Below are positions 18,221 through 26,817 of a stretch of 64,000 bases of DNA, piece by piece. The position numbers were made by a program, and so were the translations under genes. The DNA is from Metabacillus litoralis (GTDB lineage: Bacteria; Bacillota; Bacilli; Bacillales; Bacillaceae), in assembly GCF_007994985.1 (NCBI RefSeq), contig NZ_VOQF01000006.1:248001-312000 (forward strand). Reading direction: 5' to 3'. The notes under the pieces were generated by a model. It searched no databases. It saw only the letters and a program-made list of their open reading frames with translations, and was not told where the DNA came from. Numbering within the stretch: position 1 is the stretch's first letter; each line of letters begins with the position of its first letter.

Positions 18221-18245
18221 TTAATTAGTTTACAAAACAAATTAA
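18221..18245. promoter_or_regulatory. ROK/XylR-type operator upstream of uxaC
   Basis: Near-palindrome TTAATTAGTTT-N3-AAACAAATTAA (one mismatch), resembling XylR-type ROK operators. The identical 25 bp recur in reverse orientation at 21433-21457 upstream of gnd. A minus-strand TATAAC at 18201-18206 lies just downstream, so binding would cover the uxaC promoter. Confidence 0.75.
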
Positions 18246-18369
18246 TATAATATCTGTAGAATATCACTTCTACTTATACTCGTCAATCATTTGCTTTTAT
18301 AATAGTCCATATTTAAATAATGATTGTTTTTATGTAATACTACTTAATATATAATGATTTTATTGACGA

Positions 18370-18384
18370 ATGTAAACGTTTTAT
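18370..18384 (+). promoter_or_regulatory. cre box upstream of the ROK regulator gene
   Basis: ATGTAAACGTTTTAT matches the CcpA consensus WTGNAANCGNWNNCW with one mismatch, 26 bp before the start codon. Confidence 0.5.
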
Positions 18385-18409
18385 ACCATATACCAAAAGG
18401 GTGATTAAC

Positions 18410-19579
18410 ATGGCAGCTGGCGATTCTGCTTATATAAAGAAAATAAACAGAAGTTTAATAATAGGGAAAATTTTAAAAGAAGGGATGATCTCGAGAGCAG
18501 ATTTATCAAAAATTACAAAGTTAACAAGAGCAACAATTTCTGTTCAAGTAGCTGATTTATTACAAGAAGAACTAATTGTTGAATCTCAGCAAGAACATAA
18601 TACTGTAGGAAGAAAGCCCATCATGCTTTCTTTAAACCGAAAAGCTGGTTATGCACTTGGAATAGATTTGGATTACAAACAAGTCACATTTACCTTATCT
18701 GACTTAGGTGGAAATCCAGTAAAAACCGTGGTTACCGAATTAATGAACTCTAATTATGATGAAATTCTAAAACTGTTAGCAAAAGAGATAAGAAAATTTG
18801 ATGAAAAATGTTCAGAAAGTCGATTTGGTCTTATAGGTGTCGTTATTGGGGTGCATGGCATCGTATCAAAAAAGGAAATCATCGATTTTATCCCTCAGCA
18901 TAAGTGGGAAAATAAGAATCTAAAAGAAGATCTAGCAAAAGAACTAAACATGAATATTCGGATAGAAAATAATGCAAACCTGTGCTCTTTTGCAGAGCAA
19001 GTTTATGAACATCACCAAAGTGAGAATTTAATAAGTATTAGTATGTATTCTGGTATTGGATTGGGTGTCTTAATAAATGGAGAGCTACTTAAAGGATATC
19101 ATGGGTATGCTGGTGAAATGGGACATATGATTGTTGTTCCTGACGGAAAACCTTGTAATTGTGGAAATTCAGGATGTTGGGAATTGTATGCGTCAGAAGC
19201 GAGTCTTTTTTCAGAACTAGAGAATTTACACCAAGTAAAAAATCTAACTTATCAACAAGTAGAGAAATTCATTAACGATCATGATCAGTTAACACTTAAT
19301 CTATTAGCGCAATATATTAAATATTTAACAGTTGGTTTAAATAATATCATAAATTTATTAAACCCAGAAACACTAGTACTAAATAGTGAATTACTAAAGC
19401 TATATCCTGATGCCATTCATGAAATTAAAGCTAATCTTACTTCTTCTGTAAGCCATTATAATGAATTATTTATTTCAGACCTTGGAAAACATGCTGCAGT
19501 AATGGGCGCATGTGCTTTTGCCATAAAGGATTTCTTAGAAGTACCAAATATTAGTTTAACGATTGAACATCAAAGCTAA
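18410..19579 (+). CDS. ROK-family transcriptional repressor (XylR/NagC type) of uronate genes
   Basis: 389 residues. N-terminal winged helix (ISRADLSKITKLTRATISVQVADLLQ), then a ROK sugar-kinase-like domain with GIDLDYKQVTF, GVVIGVHGIV, NANLCSFAEQ, GYAGEMGHMIVVPDG and the zinc-binding CNCGNSGCWELYASE. Start ATG 18410 has AAAAGGGTGAT upstream; GTG 18401 lies within that site. Divergent from uxaC. The operator pair at 18221 and 21433 is the type recognised by this family, so it most likely represses uxaC-larA-SDR-larE and gnd; the inducer may be a uronate or aldonate (inference). Confidence 0.88.
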   Translation: MAAGDSAYIKKINRSLIIGKILKEGMISRADLSKITKLTRATISVQVADLLQEELIVESQQEHNTVGRKPIMLSLNRKAGYALGIDLDYKQVTFTLSDLGGNPVKTVVTELMNSNYDEILKLLAKEIRKFDEKCSESRFGLIGVVIGVHGIVSKKEIIDFIPQHKWENKNLKEDLAKELNMNIRIENNANLCSFAEQVYEHHQSENLISISMYSGIGLGVLINGELLKGYHGYAGEMGHMIVVPDGKPCNCGNSGCWELYASEASLFSELENLHQVKNLTYQQVEKFINDHDQLTLNLLAQYIKYLTVGLNNIINLLNPETLVLNSELLKLYPDAIHEIKANLTSSVSHYNELFISDLGKHAAVMGACAFAIKDFLEVPNISLTIEHQS

Positions 19580-19619
19580 TAAATTAAAACATGGTGGGAA
19601 ATAAGTATTTAAGCTAATG

Positions 19620-19679
19620 AAAAACCCGAATTATTAGGTGATACTTCAATTAATCATTGACCTAATAGTTCGGGTTTTT
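19620..19679 (+). terminator. terminator after the ROK regulator gene
   Basis: Long hairpin AAAAACCCGAA...TTCGGGTTTTT, inner arms TATTAGGT/ACCTAATA, ending in a T run. Confidence 0.85.
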
Positions 19680-19730
19680 ATTTGCTGTCTTCAATAGATT
19701 TTTGATTTTGCTTATTATTTTTAAGAACTA

Positions 19731-19863
19731 GTGGAATGGAGCGGAAGACATTTGACTCCTGCGGGTGCAGAGGAAAGGCTGAGACCCCACAGGCGCGCAG
19801 CTTACGAGGAGGCTTAGCTTCCTCCCCGCGGAAAGCAAATGTCTGCAGCGCAATGGAACGAAC
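19731..19863. repeat. GC-rich dispersed intergenic repeat of Bacillaceae type
   Basis: A 133-bp imperfect palindrome, clearly more GC-rich than its surroundings. The outer arms contain GGAAGACATTTG and CAAATGTCTGCAGCG; the inner part has CTCCTGCGGG, GAGACCCCACAGGCGCGCAG and CCCCGCGGAAAGC. Repeats with this core are common between genes in Bacillus, Oceanobacillus and relatives. It lies in the 367-bp gap between the ROK terminator and the gnd 3' end. Function unknown. Confidence 0.7.
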
Positions 19864-19946
19864 TTCTTTCTTTAAACTTAACTGAATTTAGATTTATTCG
19901 TCTCTTTGTATGACATCTTTAATTATGTCCCAGCATCTTTTTGTCA

Positions 19947-21365
19947 TTATCCCATCCAATTAGTGTGAAAAACTCCTTCTTTATCAACACGTTGATAAGT
20001 ATGAGCACCAAAATAATCACGTTGAGCTTGTAATAAGTTAGCTGGTAATGTTTCGCTACGATAACTATCATAATAAGCAATTGCACTTGAAAAAGCAGGT
20101 ACAGGAATTCCAGTTTCTACAGCTAATGAAATAACCTTACGCAATGCCGTTTGATATTCCTCTACTACCTCTTTAAAGTATGAATCTAAAAGAAGATTGG
20201 CTAAATTAGCATCTCGATCATAGGCTTCTTTAATTTTTTGAAGGAATTGAGCACGAATAATACATCCCCCACGGAAAATCATCGCAATTTCCCCGTAATT
20301 AAGATTCCATTGGTACTCCTCAGATGCTGCTCTCATTTGAGCAAAGCCTTGTGCGTATGAAACAATTTTACTTAAATAGAGAGCTTTACGAACTGCCTCA
20401 ATTAGCTCTTCCTTGTTCCCCTCAAAAGAAGCTTTTTCAGGTCCTTTTAGGAGCTTACTAGCTTTTACACGTTCATCTTTCATTGCAGAAATAAAACGAG
20501 AAAATACAGATTCTGTAATGATAGGAAGAGGCACACCTAAATCAAGGGCATTTTGACTTGTCCATTTACCTGTTCCTTTTTGTCCAGCTGTATCAAGGAT
20601 AACATCAACAAGAGGCTTGCCTGTTTCTTCGTCCTTTTTTGTAAAAATGTCAGATGTAATCTCGATCAGATAGCTGTTTAACTCACCTTGATTCCATTCA
20701 GAAAAAACTTGATGAAGATCTTCAGCATTTAAACCAAGTACATTCTTAAGAATAAAATATGCTTCACAAATTAATTGCATATCTCCATATTCAATTCCAT
20801 TGTGAACCATTTTCACGTAATGACCAGCTCCGTTAGGTCCGATATATGTCACACAAGAATCATTATCAACTTTTGCTGAAATCGCCTGGAAAATTGGTGC
20901 AACAAGCTCATACGCTTCTTTTTGACCGCCAGGCATAATTGAAGGTCCTTTAAGCGCACCTTCTTCACCACCTGAAACACCAGTTCCAATAAAGTGGATA
21001 CCAGTTGATTCTAATTCCTTATTTCGTCTGATTGTATCTTGGAAGAATGTGTTTCCACCATCTATTAAAATATCACCTTTTTCAAGGTATGGTTTTAAAG
21101 AATCAATTGTTGCATCTGTAGCAGATCCTGCCTTTACCATCAATAATATTTTTCTTGGTTTTTCTAGTGAATTAACAAATTTCTCAATTGTCTCAAGGCC
21201 AATGAAATTTTTCCCAACAGCTTCATTCTTTAAAAATTCTTCTGTTTTCTCAAATGAACGGTTAAAAACAGAAACTGAATAGCCTCTACTTTCAATATTT
21301 AGTGCAAGATTTTTCCCCATTACAGCTAATCCAATAACACCTATTTGTTGTTTTGACATAGTCAT
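19947..21365 (-). CDS. gnd: 6-phosphogluconate dehydrogenase, decarboxylating
   Basis: 472 residues, full length. Rossmann motif [46 protein letters not shown], the catalytic-lysine block [17 protein letters not shown] and [14 protein letters not shown]. Oxidises 6-phosphogluconate to ribulose 5-phosphate and CO2 with NADP (or NAD). Transcribed alone from a promoter overlapped by the same 25-bp operator found upstream of uxaC. This links it to uronate breakdown and suggests it is the uronate-inducible Gnd rather than the housekeeping copy. Confidence 0.95.
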   Translation of the reverse strand: MTMSKQQIGVIGLAVMGKNLALNIESRGYSVSVFNRSFEKTEEFLKNEAVGKNFIGLETIEKFVNSLEKPRKILLMVKAGSATDATIDSLKPYLEKGDILIDGGNTFFQDTIRRNKELESTGIHFIGTGVSGGEEGALKGPSIMPGGQKEAYELVAPIFQAISAKVDNDSCVTYIGPNGAGHYVKMVHNGIEYGDMQLICEAYFILKNVLGLNAEDLHQVFSEWNQGELNSYLIEITSDIFTKKDEETGKPLVDVILDTAGQKGTGKWTSQNALDLGVPLPIITESVFSRFISAMKDERVKASKLLKGPEKASFEGNKEELIEAVRKALYLSKIVSYAQGFAQMRAASEEYQWNLNYGEIAMIFRGGCIIRAQFLQKIKEAYDRDANLANLLLDSYFKEVVEEYQTALRKVISLAVETGIPVPAFSSAIAYYDSYRSETLPANLLQAQRDYFGAHTYQRVDKEGVFHTNWMG

Positions 21366-21417
21366 TTCCTTTCTTAATAGAGATATAAAATTTTATTATC
21401 CTCTAGGATTCCAAAAT

Positions 21418-21457
21418 ATTATAAAACTACTTTTAATTTGTTTTGTAAACTAATTAA
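21418..21457 (-). promoter_or_regulatory. gnd promoter with ROK operator
   Basis: TATAAT at 21418-21423 (minus strand). The operator TTAATTTGTTT-N3-AAACTAATTAA at 21433-21457, read on the plus strand, covers the -35 zone and is the exact reverse complement of 18221-18245. Repressor binding would occlude RNA polymerase. Confidence 0.75.
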
Positions 21458-21509
21458 TTAATAATTGAAGAATACCACCGTATATCATGGTAGTCAAGTA
21501 AGAATATAG

Positions 21510-21533
21510 AGGGTGCCTTTTAAATGGCACCCT
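21510..21533 (-). terminator. hairpin after the esterase gene
   Basis: AGGGTGCC-N8-GGCACCCT, 18 nt past the esterase stop. Weak T tract, so efficiency is uncertain. Confidence 0.5.
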
Positions 21534-21550
21534 ACAATTAAATGTTCATT

Positions 21551-22351
21551 TTATTTCTTCATTAGCCAGTCCAAAACATTTTGAATGTAGCTGTCCCAGA
21601 AATCCCAGTCGTGATTTCCTATTCCTTCTTCATAGACAAATTCCACGCTAGCTTCTTTCAAACGATCTCGAACTGATTGATTCATAGAATATAAGAAGTC
21701 TTCTGTTCCACATGCTTGATATAATTCTGGAATGGTACCAGATTCCTTGCAACTGGTAAGCAGATTAAACAAATCTGCCTGACTTCCTTCAAGATGCGAA
21801 GGATCCTCAAATATATCTTCCCATTTAAACGGACCTGGAATAGTACCTTTTTTTACTTCATCATATAGCATCACAATATCAAGTGCTCCTGATAAACTTG
21901 CAGCTTTAGAATACATTGTTGGATTAGAAAGTGCTAAAAACCAAGCACCATAACCACCCATTGATAAACCTGCAATAAATGTGTCTTCCCTCTTCTTACT
22001 TACTGGAAAGAGGCTTTTAACCAACGTTGGAAGTTCTTTTGAAAAAAATGTATAAAATGCACCGCCATGTTCCATATCCTGATAAAAACTATTTTCTGCA
22101 GAAGCCATTACAACGGCACAACAATGTTTTTGTGCGAACCGTTCTATATTACTGAATCTTGTCCATGAGCTATAGTTCCCATATGCACCATGTAGGAGAT
22201 AAACAACAGGAAGTCCCTTTTCATACTGATAGAAATCTTGGGTGTATTTATCAGTAATTTGTTCATCTCCCTCTGGAGTAGGAATAATTACATTTATTTC
22301 CACAGTACGTTTCAAAGAAAAACTAAAGTAGTTACAATTTATAAGGGCCAT
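21551..22351 (-). CDS. esterase, EstA/esterase-D family
   Basis: 266 residues, alpha/beta hydrolase. VVYLLHGAYGNYSSW (oxyanion region), nucleophile elbow GLSMGGYGAW, acid in CGTEDFLY and histidine in GNHDWDFWD. No signal peptide, so it acts in the cytoplasm. AGGGAGG precedes ATG 22351. It lies 51 nt after the GH31 gene on the same strand, suggesting it de-esterifies an imported glycoside (acetyl, methyl or acyl uronate esters). Relatives include tributyrin esterases and S-formylglutathione hydrolases; substrate unknown. Confidence 0.85.
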   Translation of the reverse strand: MALINCNYFSFSLKRTVEINVIIPTPEGDEQITDKYTQDFYQYEKGLPVVYLLHGAYGNYSSWTRFSNIERFAQKHCCAVVMASAENSFYQDMEHGGAFYTFFSKELPTLVKSLFPVSKKREDTFIAGLSMGGYGAWFLALSNPTMYSKAASLSGALDIVMLYDEVKKGTIPGPFKWEDIFEDPSHLEGSQADLFNLLTSCKESGTIPELYQACGTEDFLYSMNQSVRDRLKEASVEFVYEEGIGNHDWDFWDSYIQNVLDWLMKK

Positions 22352-22402
22352 ATATTACTTCCTCCCTCTAATTTCACAAAGATAAACTTTTTCATGTGTG
22401 GA

Positions 22403-24802
22403 TTATAAATTTACAACATATCCATTATTTTGATCTTTCATTTGCTGACCATTGATGTAAAGGTTTCTTTGTTCATTTTCAAGTAAATAGAATGTAATAG
22501 ACTCATATGGAAGCTTATATTCACCTTTAATTTGATAACTTACATGGATGTTTTCAGAATCAGCTTCCATCTTCACCGAAACGATTGTGTGATTCTCTTT
22601 ATAATTAGCTGAAATACCATCATCCTCAAAAAGATTATAAGAAGCCCTGCCTTCTTCCTTATGTGGGAATAACAAGAAGCCACGTTCATCTTTTTCTTTA
22701 CCGGCAAACGAAGAATCAGCATCATTGATTGGAATTATGCTACCAGCTTTAATTAATAAAGGATTATATTCTATTGGTGCTGGGATTGTAACAGTTTGAC
22801 CACCTTCATACCACTTGGAAGTATGGTAATCATACCAACCACCTTCGTATGTTGGAAGGTACACTGCTCTTTCTCTTTGTCCCTTTTCAACAACTGACGC
22901 AACAAGCATTGATTCACCTAACATGAACTCATCATTTTCTTCAAATGTTTTTTCATCGTTTTCAAACTCATAGAATGTTGGACGAAGAATTGGTTCGTAC
23001 TTGTCATGTGATTGGTATAACGCCGTATATAGATAAGGGAGCATACGATGTCGGAATTTGATTAGGTCACGAATTAGACCTGTTGTTTCTTCATACATCC
23101 AAGGAACATTAACCGTTTTGTCATCATTCCAAGAATGGATCGTAAAGCGTGGATGGAAAATTCCATTTTGTACCCATCTCACTAGTAATTCTGGTTCTGG
23201 AGCTGGACCAGAGAAACCACCGATATCGTGGCCAATATTATAAATACCTGATAAGCTCAAGCCAATACCCATCTTAATATTGTATTTTAATGATTTCCAG
23301 CTAGTATAGTTATCTCCAGACCATGTTTGTACATAGCGCTGCATTCCTGGACTTCCTGATCTAGAAATTAAATAAGGTCTAATCTCAGGTGCAAATTCCT
23401 TTTGTGCTTCATAAGAAGCTTTCATCATAAGAAGTGGTTGAAGAGAACGTACGTTTTCAAAGTTCGTTTCCTCACCAAATCCACTACAAATGGCATTTTT
23501 TGACCAAATTTCAAATTCATTGTTATCATTCCAAGTGGAATCGATTCCATATTCTAAAAGTTGCTCAGTGACTTTTTGTTTCCACCATTTAATTGACTCT
23601 TCATTTGTAAAGTCGATATACGCACCAACTTCATCCCAGAATTGAGCCATTTCAACTTCACCACTGTCATTTAAAATAAACATTTTCTCTTCTTTTAGTT
23701 CATCGAACATTGGGTGATCTTTTAGCAATGCTGGTTTAATATTCGCACACAGTCTTACACCTTTTTCATGGTATTCATTAATAAATCCTTTTGCATCTGG
23801 AAACTTATCAGTGTTCCAATTAAACACATAACGCTTATCTTCAATTGATGTATATCCAGAAGATAATTGGAATGAATCACATATAATATCGTTTTCTTCA
23901 CAGTCTTCAATAAACTTTCTCAATTGCTCCTGTGCATCAGGAGCATCTGTATAAGTCATCGTAGATCCCGAATATCCTAAGCTCCATTTAGGACCAAAGA
24001 TTGTTTTACCCGTTAGCCAAGAATATTTTTTTACAACATCCTTTACTTCAGGTCCTAAAATCACGTAGTAGTCTAAATCCCCCGCCATAGATTGATAATA
24101 TCGATACCAACCATGGTAGTTATCCATCTCATTTCCCATATCAAAAATACTTTGAGCCATATTATCATAAAAAATACCAAAAGAAATGTTTGTTTGTTTA
24201 TTTCTAGTAATATAGAAAGGAATATGTTTATAAAGTGGATCCGTGTGTTGCGCATCATATCCCATCGGATCGATACTTAACATACGGTAACGTTTGCCAT
24301 AACGGTCCGTTTCTCCACTTTTCTCACCTAGTCCAAAGTACTGTTCGTTTAATGTTCTTTGTTGATAATGATAAATTCCTTCTCCAAGAGATCCATCAAG
24401 ATTATAAGCTTGCGTGTTTCGATCTGCTGCAATTTGATGATCATTTCCATTAGAATCTTTTGAGAACCAAGTAACCTTAAATCCATCAAGATTGATTTGT
24501 AGCTTTAATTTTTTCGTTTCTAGTGTGAAATGACTTTCTCCATTTTGATACTTATATTGAGGAAGTGAATATGGTGACAAGTCAAAACGGTCTCTACCTT
24601 TAAGGGGAACGTCATCCATTCCTGGCGCTACTAGCCAAGTATTTTTTTGTTCTAGCTGATCTCCTTTCGATATCATTACTCGTACAATATCTTCTTCTAA
24701 AACAAAAACCTTTGCTAAAACATCAGAGTTCTCTAATTGGAAAAGTAGAGTATTATTTTTTTCGTCTATAAATTGAAACTGATAATTTTCTCTTAACGAC
24801 AT
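22403..24802 (-). CDS. glycoside hydrolase family 31 alpha-glycosidase
   Basis: 799 residues. GH31 catalytic barrel with nucleophile Asp in STWNDNNEFEIW, acid/base region RYVQTWSGDNYTSWKSL and SLSGIYNIGHDIGGFSG, plus N-terminal beta-sandwich (YFGLGEKSGETDRYGKR) and C-terminal beta domains (LFEDDG). No signal peptide: it works on an imported oligosaccharide. GH31 includes alpha-glucosidases, alpha-xylosidases and sulfoquinovosidases; I cannot tell which from sequence alone. Start ATG 24802 has AAAAAGGTGAT upstream; the GTG at 24811 lies within that site. Downstream of the TRAP genes and upstream of the esterase, so likely part of the same import-and-hydrolyse unit. Confidence 0.9.
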   Translation of the reverse strand: MSLRENYQFQFIDEKNNTLLFQLENSDVLAKVFVLEEDIVRVMISKGDQLEQKNTWLVAPGMDDVPLKGRDRFDLSPYSLPQYKYQNGESHFTLETKKLKLQINLDGFKVTWFSKDSNGNDHQIAADRNTQAYNLDGSLGEGIYHYQQRTLNEQYFGLGEKSGETDRYGKRYRMLSIDPMGYDAQHTDPLYKHIPFYITRNKQTNISFGIFYDNMAQSIFDMGNEMDNYHGWYRYYQSMAGDLDYYVILGPEVKDVVKKYSWLTGKTIFGPKWSLGYSGSTMTYTDAPDAQEQLRKFIEDCEENDIICDSFQLSSGYTSIEDKRYVFNWNTDKFPDAKGFINEYHEKGVRLCANIKPALLKDHPMFDELKEEKMFILNDSGEVEMAQFWDEVGAYIDFTNEESIKWWKQKVTEQLLEYGIDSTWNDNNEFEIWSKNAICSGFGEETNFENVRSLQPLLMMKASYEAQKEFAPEIRPYLISRSGSPGMQRYVQTWSGDNYTSWKSLKYNIKMGIGLSLSGIYNIGHDIGGFSGPAPEPELLVRWVQNGIFHPRFTIHSWNDDKTVNVPWMYEETTGLIRDLIKFRHRMLPYLYTALYQSHDKYEPILRPTFYEFENDEKTFEENDEFMLGESMLVASVVEKGQRERAVYLPTYEGGWYDYHTSKWYEGGQTVTIPAPIEYNPLLIKAGSIIPINDADSSFAGKEKDERGFLLFPHKEEGRASYNLFEDDGISANYKENHTIVSVKMEADSENIHVSYQIKGEYKLPYESITFYLLENEQRNLYINGQQMKDQNNGYVVNL

Positions 24803-24917
24803 ATGAATCACCTTTTTCTTCTAGTTATCTTTTACGAATATTACTTAAGCGTTTCATACCTATCTATATTTTTCAGTAGATTAGCAGGTAGTTAACCTGC
24901 TATTAACCTGTATCCAC

Positions 24918-26213
24918 CTAATAGCCAAGTAGTTTCGGGAGAAACATACTAATTTCTGGTATATACGTAACAAGCAGTAAGACTACAATTATCACGATAT
25001 AAAATGGCAAAAGCGGTTTAATAACATCTTCTATATCCAAGTTGGCAATACTCGCCCCTACAAAGAGTGCACTACCAACTGGAGGTGTAATATTTCCAAT
25101 ACTTAAATTCAAAACTAACATAATTCCAAAATGAACCGGATCCAATCCAAAGCTAGTTACTATCGGTAAGAATATTGGTGTAAAGATAACAACAGCTGGA
25201 GTTATATCCATAAATGTACCGATGAATAGTAAGAATATGTTCAAAATTAATAGAATAACAATCGGATTGTCAGAAATACCTAAGATCATATCACTGATAG
25301 CTGTCGGAATACCTGTGAATGCCATCACCCAAGACATAATTGAAGAAGCTGCTACAAGTAAGGTAATAACAGCAGTAATCTCGACTGTCTCCATAATGAT
25401 TCTTGGAATGTCAGTAAATTTAATTTCACGATAAAGCATAGCTAAAATGAAGGTATACGCTACTGCAACAGCAGCCGCTTCAGTAGCAGTGAAGATTCCT
25501 CCCAGAATTCCACCAATAACGATTACAATTAACATTAAACTTGGGATAGCTTCAATAAATGTTTTAATAGCTACTTTAAAAGTAACTTTTTCAGAAATAG
25601 GATAATTTCTCCGTTTTGCAATAATATAACCAACGACCATACAAGCTAAGCCCCACAAAATCCCTGGTATATACCCAGCGATGAATAAAGCAGCTACTGA
25701 TGTTCCTCCACTTACTAGTGAATAAAGAATTAAAGCTCCACTTGGTGGAATAATTAATCCTGTCGGTGCAGAAGCAATATTAACAGCCGCAGAAAATTTC
25801 GGATCATATCCTTCTTTTTTTTGTAATGGTCCCATTACTCCGCCAATCGCCGCTGCTGCTGCAACAGATGAGCCCGAAAGAGAACCAAATAACATATTCC
25901 CTACGACATTTGCATGAGCTAAGGAGCCTGGCATTTTACCAACAAGTACTTTTGCAAAATTGATAAGTCGTACAGCAATTCCTCCATTATTCATTAAGGT
26001 CCCTGCCAGAATGAAGAAAGGTACAGCTAATAAAGTAAAACTATCAAGTCCTGTAACAATTTTTTGTGCTGATGTAAAGATTGCCATATCCAAAGGTATT
26101 ACGATAAGAATAGCTGCCAAAGAAGCAATAACAATACTTACCGAGATAGGCACACTTACAACAAGCATAAGTATGAATACAATAACTAAAACAAGCCCTG
26201 CCTGTAATGCCAT
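24918..26213 (-). CDS. dctM: TRAP transporter large permease (DctM)
   Basis: 431 residues, about twelve hydrophobic segments, with DctM signatures AVPFFILAGTLMNNGGIA, NMLFGSLSGSSVAAAAAIGG, GLIIPPSGALILYS and DITPAVVIFTPIFLPI. Catalytic membrane subunit of a sodium-coupled TRAP transporter. Start ATG 26213 has GGGGAG 8 nt upstream; GTG 26222 is the longer alternative. Follows dctQ. Confidence 0.93.
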   Translation of the reverse strand: MALQAGLVLVIVFILMLVVSVPISVSIVIASLAAILIVIPLDMAIFTSAQKIVTGLDSFTLLAVPFFILAGTLMNNGGIAVRLINFAKVLVGKMPGSLAHANVVGNMLFGSLSGSSVAAAAAIGGVMGPLQKKEGYDPKFSAAVNIASAPTGLIIPPSGALILYSLVSGGTSVAALFIAGYIPGILWGLACMVVGYIIAKRRNYPISEKVTFKVAIKTFIEAIPSLMLIVIVIGGILGGIFTATEAAAVAVAYTFILAMLYREIKFTDIPRIIMETVEITAVITLLVAASSIMSWVMAFTGIPTAISDMILGISDNPIVILLILNIFLLFIGTFMDITPAVVIFTPIFLPIVTSFGLDPVHFGIMLVLNLSIGNITPPVGSALFVGASIANLDIEDVIKPLLPFYIVIIVVLLLVTYIPEISMFLPKLLGY

Positions 26214-26247
26214 AATGTTCACTCCCCTTTACTAAATACCTAAAGCG

Positions 26248-26730
26248 TCATTTATTTAATGAAGAAATCTTTTTATGCTTTGTAAAATGCTCTTTTATAT
26301 GGAGAACAGAATAGAATGAAAATAAAACCCCAGACACAATTAGACTTAAATATAAATACTGCATTGGCATTCCCAAAGCGGATGAAACCTGACCTATTGC
26401 GTTTTGATAAGCTTTTGTTCCTCCTACTAGAAGAATAACTACAATAAACATCAAGACAATTGCTTCAATAAATAAGTTTAAGTATAATTGGTATTTTCCT
26501 GGAATTTTCCTAGAAACAAACACTACGGCTAAATGCTTTTTCTTTCCATAAGCATAGGCAGCTCCAACCATTGTCAACCATATAAGTGCATATCTCAGGA
26601 ACTCTTCAGATACAGTACTAGGAGCATTTAATACGAAACGAGTAAATACTTGCCAACATGCAATTAACACCATAACAATCATTAAGGAGCATGTTAAAAA
26701 CGCTGTAACCCTATCAACCACTTTTCTCAT
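26248..26730 (-). CDS. dctQ: TRAP transporter small permease (DctQ)
   Basis: 160 residues with four membrane segments and the DctQ motifs RFVLNAPSTVSEEFLRYALIW, GAAYAYGKKKHLAV. Small membrane subunit that holds the transporter together. 34 nt upstream of dctM. A strong hairpin separates it from dctP. Confidence 0.92.
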   Translation of the reverse strand: MRKVVDRVTAFLTCSLMIVMVLIACWQVFTRFVLNAPSTVSEEFLRYALIWLTMVGAAYAYGKKKHLAVVFVSRKIPGKYQLYLNLFIEAIVLMFIVVILLVGGTKAYQNAIGQVSSALGMPMQYLYLSLIVSGVLFSFYSVLHIKEHFTKHKKISSLNK

Positions 26731-26757
26731 AGGATCGTCACCTTCTCTTCATATTTT

Positions 26758-26805
26758 ATAGGCCTCTCTTTCTGCATAAGAACTAATCAGAAAAGAGAGG
26801 CCTAT
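26758..26805 (-). terminator. intercistronic hairpin between dctP and dctQ
   Basis: 17-bp arms ATAGGCCTCTCTTTCTG / CAGAAA(A)GAGAGGCCTAT with one bulged A. Lies between binding-protein gene and membrane genes, where such stems commonly stabilise the upstream message and partly terminate transcription. Confidence 0.7.
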
Positions 26806-26817
26806 TATCTTACACGT

